Origin: Mycolicibacterium tokaiense
Lineage (GTDB): Bacteria; Actinomycetota; Actinomycetes; Mycobacteriales; Mycobacteriaceae
Reading direction: 5' to 3'
Assembly: GCF_010725885.1 (NCBI RefSeq)
Contig: NZ_AP022600.1
Span: 5,332,001-5,396,000, forward strand
DNA length: 64,000 nucleotides
The notes beneath the pieces are model-generated. The model made no database searches. It was not told the DNA's origin and worked only from the letters and a program-made list of their open reading frames with translations. This document shows positions 38,364-47,990 of this stretch, piece after piece (the first letter of the stretch is position 1; every line of letters starts with the position of its first letter). Made by a program: the position numbers and the translations under genes.

Positions 38364-41300
38364 TCAGCCCCAGTCCTCCCGGCGATCTGCGGGCGGGTTA
38401 CCCGGCAGGGTCACGCCATCGGCATCGGTGGCTGTCGCCGACCAGCTGGTGCCCTCGCAGATGAAGCTGGTGGGATTCAGCGGGATGTTGTCCGGCACCG
38501 GCACGGGGATTCCCGGGATCTCGGGCAGGTCCAGTCCCGGCTGCGGGAACAGGCTGGCGAACCCGGAGGCGTTGGCCGGCGGCGCACCGAGCGTCGGCTG
38601 CGGGATCAGGCTGGTGACCCAGGACGACGTGGTACCCAGCACCGGCAGCACGCCCGGAGGCATCTGCGAGGCCTGATCGAACACCTGCGCACCGGGTGTT
38701 CCCGGAGCTGGCGGCGTCGTCAGACCCAGATCGGTGGCTGCCGAGGACCCGGGGATCGGACCCGTCGGCGGCGTGTTGATCTGGATGCCGGTCGGGATGC
38801 TGCTGCCCGGGCCACCGGGGCCCGGCGGAACCGCACCCGGGCCACCGGTGGGCACACCACCACCGGGCACCCCCGGCGCCGGCGGAGTCACACCCGGAAC
38901 ACCGGTCGGCACACCACCACCGGGCACCCCCGGTCCCGGCGGAGTCACACCCGGAACACCGGTCGGCACACCACCACCGGGCACCCCCGGTCCCGGCGGA
39001 GTCACACCCGGAACACCGGTCGGCACACCACCACCGGGCACCCCCGGCGCCGGCGGGTTGCCGATGCCGATGCCGGTGGGGATTCCCGCCGGAGGTCCGC
39101 CGACCACGGCGGGGGCGCCTGCGGGCGCACCCAGGCCGGCGGCGTCGGCGACCGGCGCGCCGGCAGCATCGACCACGGGGGCACCGGGAAGACCTGCCGC
39201 ACCACCGGGAGCACCGCCGGGCCCGGCATCGACGCCGGCGCCCTCACCGGCACCACCGGCGGGAGCGGCCAGCCCGGAGGCATCCGCGACCGGGGCACCA
39301 CCCGGGGCACCGGGCGGCGGGACCGGCGCACCTCCGGCGTCCGCGACGGGAGCACCGGCAGGCAGACCGCCGGGGGGCACCGCACCGGCGCCGGGGAAAC
39401 CGGCGGGCACCGCGGGCGTACCGGGGCCAGGAGGTGTCACGACGGCGCCGGTGTCACCGAACGGCGCGCCGGGCGTACCGGGTCCGGGAGGCGTCACCAC
39501 CCCACCGTTGTCCCCCACCGGAACACCGGGCGTGCCCGGGCCCGGAGGCGTCACCACACCACCGTTGTCCCCCACCGGAACACCGGGCGTGCCCGGGCCC
39601 GGAGGCGTCACCACACCACCGTCATCACCAGCGGGCGCACCGGGGGTACCGGGGCTGGGCGGGGTGACCACGTTGCCGGTTTCGACCACCGGCGCACCGG
39701 GCGTGCCCGGTGCCGGCGGGGTCGCCACACCGGCGTTGTCCACGACGGGCGCACCCGGGACGCCGGGAGCCGGCGGGGTCGAGATGCTGGTGTCGCGCAG
39801 GGTCGGCACCGCGGGATCCACCGGCGCCGGCGGGGTGGAGATGCTGCCGGAGTCGACGATCGGCGCACCGGGTCCACCGGGGACCGGCGGGGTCACGATG
39901 TTGTTGGGCTGCAAGCTCGGCGTGGCCGGGTAGCTGCCCCCCGGCGGGATGTTGATGCGCGGCGGTTCGACGGTCCGCAGCTCGGGTTCGACCGGCTCGC
40001 CGGGGTTGAAGCCGATGTAGGGCGTGATCCGCGGCTCACCCGGCGTCCCGGGTGTGCCGGGCGTGACGATCTGACGGGTCTCGACCGACGGCTCACCCGG
40101 GGTGGGCGGGGTGCCCGGCGTGAAGTCGGCACGGTTCTCCCCTGCCGGTGCCCCCGGCAGCGGAGGTGCGGGCGGCGTCGAGACATTGCCGTTCTCGACC
40201 ACCGGCACGCCCGGGACACCGGGTGCGGGCGGGGTCACGACGTTGCCGATGTCGACCGCGGGGATGCCTGGGGTTCCCGGGGCCGGCGGGTGCACCACGG
40301 CGCCGCTGTCGAACACCGGCGCGCCGGGAGCGCCCGGGGCGGGCGGCGTTGCCGCAGAACCGTTGTCCACCACCGGGACACCGGGACCACCGGGTGCGGG
40401 CGGGGCCACCACACCACCGTTGTCCACCACCGGCACGCCCGGAGCGCCCGGGGCGGGCGGCGTTGCCGCAGAACCGTTGTCCACCACCGGGACACCGGGA
40501 CCACCGGGTGCGGGCGGGGCCACCACACCACCGTTGTCCACCACCGGAACACCCGGAGCACCCGGGGCGGGCGGTGCCACGAGGCCGCCGTTGTCACCCA
40601 CCGGGATGGCGGGAGCACCCGGTCCGGGGGGCGCGACGACGCCACCGTTGTCCAGTACCGGGGCGGCCGGGATCGGGGGCGCCGGAGGCGGTCCCGCCTC
40701 GACGACACCACCGGTGGGGATGGGCGGCGCGCCCGCGGGGGCCGGCGCGACACCGGCAGAGGCGTCCATCACGGGCAGACCCTCGACACCGGGCGCCGCG
40801 GCGGGCGCACCCGCGCCACCACCGACGCCCTCACCTGCGCCTTCACCCGCTCCGCCGGCACCCAGCGCGCCGGCATCCGCGATCGGGGCACCCGCAGCGC
40901 CGGGGCCACCGGCGCCGGCGGCGTCGACAACCGGCGCGCCACCGGGAGGCAGCGCGGTGTCGATGGCTCCGCCGGTCGGGATCGCCGGAGCACCGGGAGC
41001 GGGCGGCAGGGGGCCGGCCGAGGAATCGATGGCCGGCAGCGCTGGGCCACCGGGGCCGGGAGGCAGGCCTGCCCCCGACGAATCAACAAGGGGCGCACCC
41101 GGAGTACCGGGTACCGGCGGCGTGCCACCCGAGACCGGAGTGGCCGCCGGGCCACCCGGAGTGCCGGGACCACCCGGCAGGACACCGGTGGTCGACTCCA
41201 CACCGGGGGCGCCGGGCGCACCGGGAACCGGGGGCGTGCCACCCGAGACCGGAGTGGCCGCCGGACCACCCGGAGTACCGGGACCACCCGGCAGGACACC

Positions 41301-41786
41301 CGTCGTCGAGTCGACCACGGGAGCGCCCGGAGCACCCGGAACCGGCGGCGTCCCACCTGAGGTGGAGGTCACCGCGGGGCCACCGGGGGTACCCGGGACA
41401 CCCGGCAGCGCGGCCCGGGTCGAGGAGGGGGCGGGCCCGCCGGGATAGCCCGGCAGGTTCGGGGTCACCCGCGCCGTCGAATCGGCCGCATTGCCGCCGA
41501 GCAGTCCGGGCGACCCGGGCATCAGATTCGTCGTCGACGTCAGCAGCTGGTCCGGAGACATCCCGGGTGAACCCACACCGGGGACCACCGTCGTGATGTC
41601 CTGCACCGAGCCCGGAGTGCCGGGGGTCGCGGGGCCGAAATCCTTCAGAATGCCCACGCACGGAATGCCGGGGCTGGCCGGAGCTTCGGCGAGCATCATC
41701 GTCAGCGGAGTGACGAGCTGAACCGCCCACAAGCACCCTGCTGTGGCAGCGGCGCCTATGGCGATGCGATTCGTGGTCTTTGACAT
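38364..41786 (-). CDS. Large exported Pro/Gly-rich repeat protein
   Basis: An 1140-residue protein not recognised as a named family. N-terminus (1-36) has a basic start and one long hydrophobic segment ending LTMMLAEA, a likely signal peptide. Then over 1000 residues of imperfect 19-residue repeats of the form PGxPGxPVxDxGxVxTPPxP; later sections shift to PGVPGGGVPTGVPGVTPP units. A non-repetitive tail of about 70 residues follows (SSWVTSLIPQPTLGAPP, then IPLNPTSFICEGTSW). Only two cysteines, one near each end (GIPCVGIL and FICEG), could bridge. Expected to be extended, secreted or wall-associated. Start ATG 41786 with GGGGAG upstream. No sortase or membrane anchor seen at the C-terminus. Confidence 0.8.
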   Translation of the reverse strand: MSKTTNRIAIGAAATAGCLWAVQLVTPLTMMLAEAPASPGIPCVGILKDFGPATPGTPGSVQDITTVVPGVGSPGMSPDQLLTSTTNLMPGSPGLLGGNAADSTARVTPNLPGYPGGPAPSSTRAALPGVPGTPGGPAVTSTSGGTPPVPGAPGAPVVDSTTGVLPGGPGTPGGPAATPVSGGTPPVPGAPGAPGVESTTGVLPGGPGTPGGPAATPVSGGTPPVPGTPGAPLVDSSGAGLPPGPGGPALPAIDSSAGPLPPAPGAPAIPTGGAIDTALPPGGAPVVDAAGAGGPGAAGAPIADAGALGAGGAGEGAGEGVGGGAGAPAAAPGVEGLPVMDASAGVAPAPAGAPPIPTGGVVEAGPPPAPPIPAAPVLDNGGVVAPPGPGAPAIPVGDNGGLVAPPAPGAPGVPVVDNGGVVAPPAPGGPGVPVVDNGSAATPPAPGAPGVPVVDNGGVVAPPAPGGPGVPVVDNGSAATPPAPGAPGAPVFDSGAVVHPPAPGTPGIPAVDIGNVVTPPAPGVPGVPVVENGNVSTPPAPPLPGAPAGENRADFTPGTPPTPGEPSVETRQIVTPGTPGTPGEPRITPYIGFNPGEPVEPELRTVEPPRINIPPGGSYPATPSLQPNNIVTPPVPGGPGAPIVDSGSISTPPAPVDPAVPTLRDTSISTPPAPGVPGAPVVDNAGVATPPAPGTPGAPVVETGNVVTPPSPGTPGAPAGDDGGVVTPPGPGTPGVPVGDNGGVVTPPGPGTPGVPVGDNGGVVTPPGPGTPGAPFGDTGAVVTPPGPGTPAVPAGFPGAGAVPPGGLPAGAPVADAGGAPVPPPGAPGGAPVADASGLAAPAGGAGEGAGVDAGPGGAPGGAAGLPGAPVVDAAGAPVADAAGLGAPAGAPAVVGGPPAGIPTGIGIGNPPAPGVPGGGVPTGVPGVTPPGPGVPGGGVPTGVPGVTPPGPGVPGGGVPTGVPGVTPPAPGVPGGGVPTGGPGAVPPGPGGPGSSIPTGIQINTPPTGPIPGSSAATDLGLTTPPAPGTPGAQVFDQASQMPPGVLPVLGTTSSWVTSLIPQPTLGAPPANASGFASLFPQPGLDLPEIPGIPVPVPDNIPLNPTSFICEGTSWSATATDADGVTLPGNPPADRREDWG
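38851..39057 (-). repeat. 57-bp tandem repeat array A inside the Pro/Gly-rich gene
   Basis: Units start at 38851, 38908, 38965 and 39022 (last incomplete), nearly identical, differing mainly at a GCGCC/GTCCC position. Each codes for 19 residues (GVPTGVPGVTPPGPGVPGG phase). Their near identity at synonymous positions indicates recent duplication or gene conversion. Confidence 0.9.
39430..39640 (-). repeat. 57-bp tandem repeat array B inside the Pro/Gly-rich gene
   Basis: Period 57 around 39487, 39544 and 39601; the two central units are identical over most of their length, coding for VPVGDNGGVVTPPGPGTPG. Flanking units diverge gradually, showing local homogenisation within an older repeat series. 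Confidence 0.88.
40327..40600 (-). repeat. 114-bp higher-order tandem duplication in the Pro/Gly-rich gene
   Basis: Copy 1 at 40327-40440 and copy 2 at 40441-40554 are almost identical, with a partial third copy. Each 114-bp unit contains two different 19-residue modules (SAATPPAPGAPG.. and GGVVAPPAPGGPG..), so the repeat has a second level of organisation. Confidence 0.88.
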
Positions 41787-42138
41787 GTTCTCCCCGGCTC
41801 CTCGTACAGCGGCGTTCGCTGGAGAACGTATCCAGGGTTCACGGCTTTGCCCGTTCGACAATTCGGGGGGTTATGGAACCGTTGCCAAGCAGTGGCGGTC
41901 CGGTTACCCCACGGAGCGTTTTACTGCGGTTTTGCCTGCTGACACGATCTCCGTGAACATCCCGCCGGCGTGTCGCGTGTCCCACATCCGAGAGTGGTCG
42001 GGGCTCGCGGCGTGTCGCGCCGGGTAAATACACGTTAGCCATTTAGCACCACGCCCACGTCCGTGCCAGTCCCTACACAGCACAACGGCGCGGCACCCGG
42101 ATACCCCGGACGCCGCGCCGTTGTGCCGAGAGGGCCGC
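41787..42138. other. Intergenic region with upstream sequence of the repeat protein and a long hairpin
   Basis: 352 bases between two minus-strand genes. The 41787-42060 part is the presumptive promoter region of the repeat protein; it includes an AT-richer patch near 42025-42045. The 42081-42125 part holds the hairpin listed separately. No gene seen. Confidence 0.5.
42081..42125 (-). terminator. Long hairpin after the APC permease, terminator-like
   Basis: Perfect 14-bp stem CACAACGGCGCGGC / GCCGCGCCGTTGTG with a 17-base loop that can itself pair (ccgg/ccgg). It starts 13 bases after the permease stop. There is no T-run, so it would be a GC-rich, factor-assisted or non-canonical terminator, or an mRNA 3'-end stabiliser. 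Confidence 0.55.
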
Positions 42139-43509
42139 TCAGCCCTCCCGCATGTCGAGCACGGGGGTGGGACGTTGGAAGCCGCGGGTGACCACCAACA
42201 GCCAGAGGAATCCGACGGCCAGCCAGATGAGTCCCAGTGTCAGCGCGGTGCCCGACAGACTGGTCCACAGCCACACCGTGAGTACGAAGCCGATTCCCGG
42301 GAGCACCAGGTTGTTGAGCACGTTCTTCTCGCCCGCATCGATGAAGTAGTGCTTGATCACCGTCAGGTTGACCGCGGAGAACGCCACCAGGGCGCCGAAG
42401 CTCACCACCGACGCCAGCAGCGCGAGGTCGATGACCACCGCGAGCAGGGAGATCACCGACACCACCAGGATGGCCCACGTGGGCGTGCTGAACTTCACCG
42501 AGACGTGCCCGAAGACCTTGCGCGGCAACACCCCGTCCCGGCCCATGGCGTAGAGGATGCGCGCCACCGAGGCCTGCGACGTCAACGCCGAACCGGTGGC
42601 ACCTGCCACGTAGGCAGCGGTGAAGAATGCCGACAGGAAGGCCCCGCCGGCGGCGGTCATGACGTCCAGCGACCCGGAGTCGACGTCGGTGAACGCGTTG
42701 GACGGGAACACCAACTGCGACGCGTAGGACAAGACGATGAACAGCACACCACAGATGACGGTGGCCAGCATGATCGCCTTCGGAACGTCCCGTTTGGCGT
42801 CCTTGGCTTCCTCGGAAAGCGTTGACACGGCGTCGAATCCGAGGAACGACAGACACAGGATGGCCGCACCCGCGAGCACCGGGGCCATGCCGCCGGCGGT
42901 GCCGTCACCGGCGAACGGAGCCATCACGTCGACGGTCCCCGATCCGGAGATCGCCGCCGCCGCCATGACCAGGAACACCACGATGAAGATGGCCTGGACC
43001 GCGATGATCAGCACGTTGGCCCGCGCCACCGAGACGATGCCGATGATGTTGAGCACCGTGACCACCACGATGGTCACCACGATGATCAACCACTGGGGAA
43101 TCGAGGGCACGGCTGCATTGAGGTACAGCCCGATCACCATGTAGTTGAGCATCGGCAGGAACAGATAGTCCAACAGCAGCGACCAACCGGCGAGAAAGCC
43201 GACCGGAGCACCGAAGGTCTTCTGCGTGTACGTGTAGGCGGAGCCGGCGACAGGGAACGCCCCCGCCATCCGGGCATAGGAGCGCGCGGTGAAGATCATC
43301 GCCGCCAAGGTGACGACGTAGGACAGCGGGACCCGGCCGCCGGACTCCACCGTGACGATGCCGTAGGTGGTGAACACGGTGAGCGGCACCATGTAGACCA
43401 GTCCGAACAGGACCAGCGAGGGAACCCCGAGTGCGCGGCGCAGCCTGCCCTCGTGATCCCCCGGCAGGGGCTGGCCGGCCGCGGAATTCGCGGGCGCAGT
43501 TGATGACAT
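42139..43509 (-). CDS. APC-family amino acid permease
   Basis: A 456-residue transporter with about 12 hydrophobic spans. APC superfamily landmarks: GVPSLVLFGLVYMVPLTVF in span 1, FPVAGSAYTYTQKTFGAPVGFLAGW, FLGFDAVSTLSEEAKDAKRDVPKAI (span 6-loop consensus), and ARILYAMGRDGVLPRKVFG. It imports an amino acid, amine or related compound. Start ATG 43509 with AAGGGA upstream; the gene follows the amidohydrolase by 10 bases, so uptake and hydrolysis of the same amide or N-substituted compound is plausible. Confidence 0.9.
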   Translation of the reverse strand: MSSTAPANSAAGQPLPGDHEGRLRRALGVPSLVLFGLVYMVPLTVFTTYGIVTVESGGRVPLSYVVTLAAMIFTARSYARMAGAFPVAGSAYTYTQKTFGAPVGFLAGWSLLLDYLFLPMLNYMVIGLYLNAAVPSIPQWLIIVVTIVVVTVLNIIGIVSVARANVLIIAVQAIFIVVFLVMAAAAISGSGTVDVMAPFAGDGTAGGMAPVLAGAAILCLSFLGFDAVSTLSEEAKDAKRDVPKAIMLATVICGVLFIVLSYASQLVFPSNAFTDVDSGSLDVMTAAGGAFLSAFFTAAYVAGATGSALTSQASVARILYAMGRDGVLPRKVFGHVSVKFSTPTWAILVVSVISLLAVVIDLALLASVVSFGALVAFSAVNLTVIKHYFIDAGEKNVLNNLVLPGIGFVLTVWLWTSLSGTALTLGLIWLAVGFLWLLVVTRGFQRPTPVLDMREG

Positions 43510-43519
43510 GGGATTCCCT

Positions 43520-45130
43520 TCAGTCTGTCGCGGAGAAGACGGTGTGATCACGCAGGTACGTGCGCAGGACCCGGATGGCGGGAATGTCCAGAGGTGCAAC
43601 CGTCCTCGGATCCCGATCCAGCCACACCAGGTCGACGCTGGCACCGGGTTCGATTCGGCCCCAGGTGGTTTCGGCAAATGCCTGGTAGGCCACCCCGGCG
43701 GTGCCGGCCAGCAACGCGACGTCGATGGGCAGGATCTCCTGCGCGGTCCACCCGTCTGCGGGCTCACCGTCGGCGGTGCGTCGCGACACCGCGACGGCGA
43801 TCCCGTCCAGCGGCGCGCCCGACGACACCGGCCAGTCCGAGCCGAATGCCAGCGGGGCGCCGGTGGTCGACAGCGTGTTCATCCGGTACTGCCTGTCGGC
43901 CCGGTCGGAGCCCAGCCGCGGGACGGTCAGCTCGGTCATCAGTGCGTCGAGTTGGGCCCACAGCGGTTGCATGTTCGGGATCACACCCAGACGGGCGTAG
44001 CGCTCGATATCGGCGTCGTCGACCAGCTGGTTGTGCGCGATCACCGGGCGGCGATCACGAGTCCCGTTGTGCTGCACCACATATTCGATGGCGTCCAGAG
44101 CCTGGCGCACGGCGGCGTCGCCGATGGCGTGGATGTGGATCTGCAGACCGAGGTCATCGACGCGACGGGCGGCCTCGGCCAGCGAATCGCCTTCCCACAC
44201 CGTCATTCCGTGACTGTGCAGGCCCGAGCAGTACGGCTGCAGCAGCGCACCGGTCTCGTTCTCCACCACGCCGTCGGCGAAGAACTTCACCGTCTGACAG
44301 GTCAGGTAGGGCGAGTTCACTTCCTCAACGCGCCGCCGAGACTCGGCGAAAGCCTGGATCTGCGTCTCGAAGTGACGCGGATCGGCGTAGAGCGCCAGAT
44401 TGAACCGGACCCCCAGGGCGTCGCGCCGGGCCGCTTCCAGGTAGGTGTCCAGATCGGCGGGCTCCACCCAGGCGTCCTGCACCCAGGTGACGCCGCGGGC
44501 GGTGTAGTACTCGGCGGCGGTGCGCAGCGCGGCCACCCGGACCTCCTCGTCCCGGGCGGGCGCTGCCGCCATGACGAGATCCACGGCGCCCCACTCCCGC
44601 AGCGTGCCCAGCACCGAACCGTCTGCGCGGTGCGGGATCTCACCCATCTGCGGATCCGGGGTGTCGGCCGTGATGCCGGCCCGCTCCAGAGCCACCGAAT
44701 TGCACCACACGGTGTGGTAGTCCCAGGCGCGCAGCACCACCGGGCGGTCGGGCACGGCCTCATCCAGCCAGCGGGCGTCGAACAGGCCGTCCGGCGCCAG
44801 GCTCGAGTCGTAGGACGCGCCCAGGATCCACTCCTGGTCGGGGTTCTGCGCGGCGTACTTCGCGACGGTCTCCACGATCTCCTCGACCGAACGGCAGGGC
44901 CGCACCACCGGTCCGGCGGCTTCCAGCCCGCCGTACAGCGGGTGGGCGTGGCCATCACCGAAGGACGGCATGACGAAGCCGCCGCCCAGGTCCACCACCT
45001 CGGCATCGGCGGCCGCAGCGCGAGCGTCGTCGCCGACCGCCTGCACCACGCCGTCGGCAACCAGCAACGCGTCGGTCTCCCCCGCCGGGCCCGTCCAGAT
45101 AACTCCGTTGGTGAACAGGGTGGCGCTCAT
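43520..45130 (-). CDS. YtcJ-like amidohydrolase
   Basis: A 536-residue amidohydrolase family 3 (YtcJ type) enzyme. Metal ligands: HxH in GDGHAHPLYGG, later HIHAIGDAAV and AHNQLV, and the Asp in FGSDWPVSSG; a KFFADGV segment fits the carboxylated or bridging-Lys region. It is expected to hydrolyse a C-N bond of an amide or cyclic amide. Start ATG 45130 overlaps the stop of a 20-codon upstream ORF (ATGA). It is operonic with the APC permease and divergent from a TetR regulator across a 19-bp palindrome. Exact substrate unknown. Confidence 0.9.
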   Translation of the reverse strand: MSATLFTNGVIWTGPAGETDALLVADGVVQAVGDDARAAAADAEVVDLGGGFVMPSFGDGHAHPLYGGLEAAGPVVRPCRSVEEIVETVAKYAAQNPDQEWILGASYDSSLAPDGLFDARWLDEAVPDRPVVLRAWDYHTVWCNSVALERAGITADTPDPQMGEIPHRADGSVLGTLREWGAVDLVMAAAPARDEEVRVAALRTAAEYYTARGVTWVQDAWVEPADLDTYLEAARRDALGVRFNLALYADPRHFETQIQAFAESRRRVEEVNSPYLTCQTVKFFADGVVENETGALLQPYCSGLHSHGMTVWEGDSLAEAARRVDDLGLQIHIHAIGDAAVRQALDAIEYVVQHNGTRDRRPVIAHNQLVDDADIERYARLGVIPNMQPLWAQLDALMTELTVPRLGSDRADRQYRMNTLSTTGAPLAFGSDWPVSSGAPLDGIAVAVSRRTADGEPADGWTAQEILPIDVALLAGTAGVAYQAFAETTWGRIEPGASVDLVWLDRDPRTVAPLDIPAIRVLRTYLRDHTVFSATD

Positions 45131-45189
45131 GCGGCCACCTGCCGCACGTCGCGAGCCACTTCACCCAACGTCACTTCCGAGGTCAGCAT
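45127..45189 (-). CDS. 20-residue upstream ORF coupled to the amidohydrolase
   Basis: ATG 45189 reads MLTSEVTLGEVARDVRQVAA and stops at a TGA that overlaps the amidohydrolase ATG. AGGAG stands 4 bases before the start. The amidohydrolase itself has no better ribosome-binding site than the one within this small gene, so translation is probably coupled. It may be a leader peptide or only a means of ribosome delivery. It may also be the remnant of a longer gene. Too short to judge by homology. Confidence 0.5.
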   Translation of the reverse strand: MLTSEVTLGEVARDVRQVAA

Positions 45190-45199
45190 CCATCTCCTA

Positions 45200-45218
45200 A
45201 AACGAATAAGGTTCGTTT
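45200..45218. promoter_or_regulatory. TetR operator candidate
   Basis: AAACGAA-taagg-TTCGTTT: perfect 7-bp inverted repeat with a 5-base centre, in the 72-base gap between the small ORF/amidohydrolase and the TetR gene. Place and form fit autoregulated TetR control of both directions. Confidence 0.75.
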
Positions 45219-45261
45219 AGTGTGATACCACCCACAGCGTCGCGCAAGGGGAAGAAAAAAC

Positions 45262-45861
45262 ATGGGTCGACCACCGGTTCCGCTGCTCTCGGCCGACCGT
45301 ATCGCCACCGTGGCGCTGGAGTTGGTGAATTCGACGGGCGGGTTCACCATGCCCGCCCTGGCCCACAAGCTGGGGGTGCGGCCGTCGTCACTGTACAACC
45401 ACGTGTCCGGGCGCGATCAGATCGTGGAACTGCTGCGCGAACGCGCGATGTCAGCGGTACAGCTACCCGCCGACGACCCCGACCGGCCGTGGAGCGACAC
45501 CCTGGCCGACATCATGCGGTCCTACCGGAACAGCTTCGCCCGCTATCCCCGGCTGATTCCGTTGCTCACCATCCACGCGGTCAACAGCACCCAGGCCTTC
45601 GTCATGTACAACGCGGTGGCGGTGACGCTGGCACGCGCGGGCTTCACTGCCACCGACACCTTGCGGACGATCACGCTGATCGACAACTACGTCCTCGGTT
45701 CCGCACTGGACCTGGCCGCACCCGACCAACCGTGGACCGCGGGTGCGGACGTGGGCCCGGACCTGGCCGCGGCGCTGGCCACGGGCGCACCCAAACCGAC
45801 CAGGGCCGACGACGCCTTCGAATGGGGCCTTGAGGTGCTGCTGCGGGGCCTGGCGCGTTAG
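45262..45861 (+). CDS. TetR/AcrR-family transcriptional regulator
   Basis: A 199-residue regulator. N-terminal helix-turn-helix: RIATVALELVNSTGGFTMPALAHKLGVRPSSLYNHVSGRDQI in pieces, with a C-terminal ligand domain (TetR_C-like: DIMRSYRNSFARYPRLIPLL). Start ATG 45262, with an A-rich spacer and AGGGGAAG upstream. Divergent from the amidohydrolase-permease operon with a palindrome between; it is the obvious local regulator, responding to the substrate. It ends 9 bases before a small secreted protein. Confidence 0.9.
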   Translation: MGRPPVPLLSADRIATVALELVNSTGGFTMPALAHKLGVRPSSLYNHVSGRDQIVELLRERAMSAVQLPADDPDRPWSDTLADIMRSYRNSFARYPRLIPLLTIHAVNSTQAFVMYNAVAVTLARAGFTATDTLRTITLIDNYVLGSALDLAAPDQPWTAGADVGPDLAAALATGAPKPTRADDAFEWGLEVLLRGLAR

Positions 45862-45870
45862 CCTGGGTCC

Positions 45871-46242
45871 ATGATCGCGAGGCTGACGGCGGGTGCCCTG
45901 ATGCTCGGAGCGCTGGCCGTCGCCGCGCCGGCCGCCGCAGAACCCGGGCCACCACCGGTGCCACCGGTCCCCAACCCGGTCTACGGCGAAGGCGGCATGG
46001 ACGCGCCCGTCGGGTACCTCGACGAGATGTGGCAGAGCTTCCACGCCGACAATCCACTGGGTGCCCTCACCGCCCCGCCGGTGCCGGCCCCCGGCGCACC
46101 TGCGGGAGCCGGCAGCGGACCACCCTTGCCGCCGGGAACCATCTCGATAACGGCACCGGGTACTTCGACCGCGCCGTTGCAGGGCGAGTGGCTCGGGCCG
46201 TTGCCCGGAATGCCGCCGGTGCCGTTGGCGCCGCCGTCCTAG
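45871..46242 (+). CDS. Small secreted proline-rich hypothetical protein
   Basis: A 123-residue protein with a signal peptide (RLTAGALMLGALAVAAPAAA, cleavage near residue 23) and a mature part rich in Pro, Gly and Ala (PPPVPPVPNPVYG, LPPGTISITAPGT). No cysteine in the mature part and no known domain. Start ATG 45871, 9 bases after the TetR gene, with no strong ribosome-binding site. Its Pro/Gly composition recalls the large repeat protein 4 kb away but there is no shared repeat. Confidence 0.68.
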   Translation: MIARLTAGALMLGALAVAAPAAAEPGPPPVPPVPNPVYGEGGMDAPVGYLDEMWQSFHADNPLGALTAPPVPAPGAPAGAGSGPPLPPGTISITAPGTSTAPLQGEWLGPLPGMPPVPLAPPS

Positions 46243-46243
46243 G

Positions 46244-47251
<1,008 letters not shown>

Positions 47252-47369
47252 TCACGTCGGCTCCGTGTGCCCCGCCGTTACCGCTCGACCCCGATCCGGT
47301 CGCGACGTCACACACGTGTCAGATCCGGGCGGCGCGATGATTTTCCCGACGCCTGCCAGTCTGAGAGGT

Positions 47370-47984
47370 ATGAGCAGAACCAATCTCTCGATGTCCATCT
47401 CGGCGGACGGGTACGTGGCCGGGCCGGCGCAGAGCAGGGACCATCCGTTGGGGATCGGCGGTGAGACGCTGCACGGATGGCACATAGGCCCGGGCGCCGA
47501 GCACCCGGTGAACCGGCAGGTGGTGGCCGACATGATGGACGGGATGAAGGCCACCATCATGGGCCGCAACATGTTCGGCCCCATCCGCGGTGACTGGGAT
47601 GACTCAGACTGGCAGGGTTGGTGGGGTGAGGAACCGCCGTACCACTGTCCGGTGTTCGTCCTGACGCACTACCCGCGCGAACCCATCGAGATGGCCGGCG
47701 GCACCACGTTCCACTTCGTCACCGACGGCATCGAAGCCGCCTACGAGCAGGCGGTGGCGGTGGCCGGCGGCGGACCGATCTCGATCGCGGGCGGGGCGTC
47801 GTGCGCCCGCCAGGCGTTGGCCGCGGGCATCGTCGACGAGATCGACCTGCAGCTCAATCCCAGGATCCTGGGCGCCGGCGAGCGCCTGTTCGACGGTTTT
47901 AGCTTCGGCGCACCACAACTCGAGCTGGTCCGGGTGCTGGAGGCGCCGGGCGTCGCCCACCTGCGCTACCGCGTCGTGCGATGA
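47370..47984 (+). CDS. Dihydrofolate reductase-family protein (RibD C-terminal type)
   Basis: A 204-residue protein of the DHFR-like/RibD-C fold. N-terminal SMSISADGYVAGP, the middle IMGRNMFGPIRG and GGTTFHFVTDGIEAAYEQA, then GGASCARQALAAGIVDEIDLQLNP and LGAGERLFDG. Members bind NADPH and reduce diverse substrates; no specific reaction is implied. Start ATG 47370 with GAGAGG upstream. Divergent from the Ag85-type gene and convergent with the lipase (6 bases apart). Confidence 0.87.
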   Translation: MSRTNLSMSISADGYVAGPAQSRDHPLGIGGETLHGWHIGPGAEHPVNRQVVADMMDGMKATIMGRNMFGPIRGDWDDSDWQGWWGEEPPYHCPVFVLTHYPREPIEMAGGTTFHFVTDGIEAAYEQAVAVAGGGPISIAGGASCARQALAAGIVDEIDLQLNPRILGAGERLFDGFSFGAPQLELVRVLEAPGVAHLRYRVVR

Positions 47985-47990
47985 CCGGGG

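Noticed and set aside
38851..40600. CRISPR-like repeats
   Set aside because: The repeats are directly adjacent in-frame coding units of 57 or 114 bp without unique spacers, and no cas genes are near.
38734..41448. Long plus-strand open frames full of Pro/Gly opposite the repeat protein (38734-39933 and 40102-41448)
   Set aside because: They arise because GGx/CCx codons read as Pro/Gly on both strands. Neither has a signal peptide, a ribosome-binding site or a proper start, while the minus-strand frame has all three.
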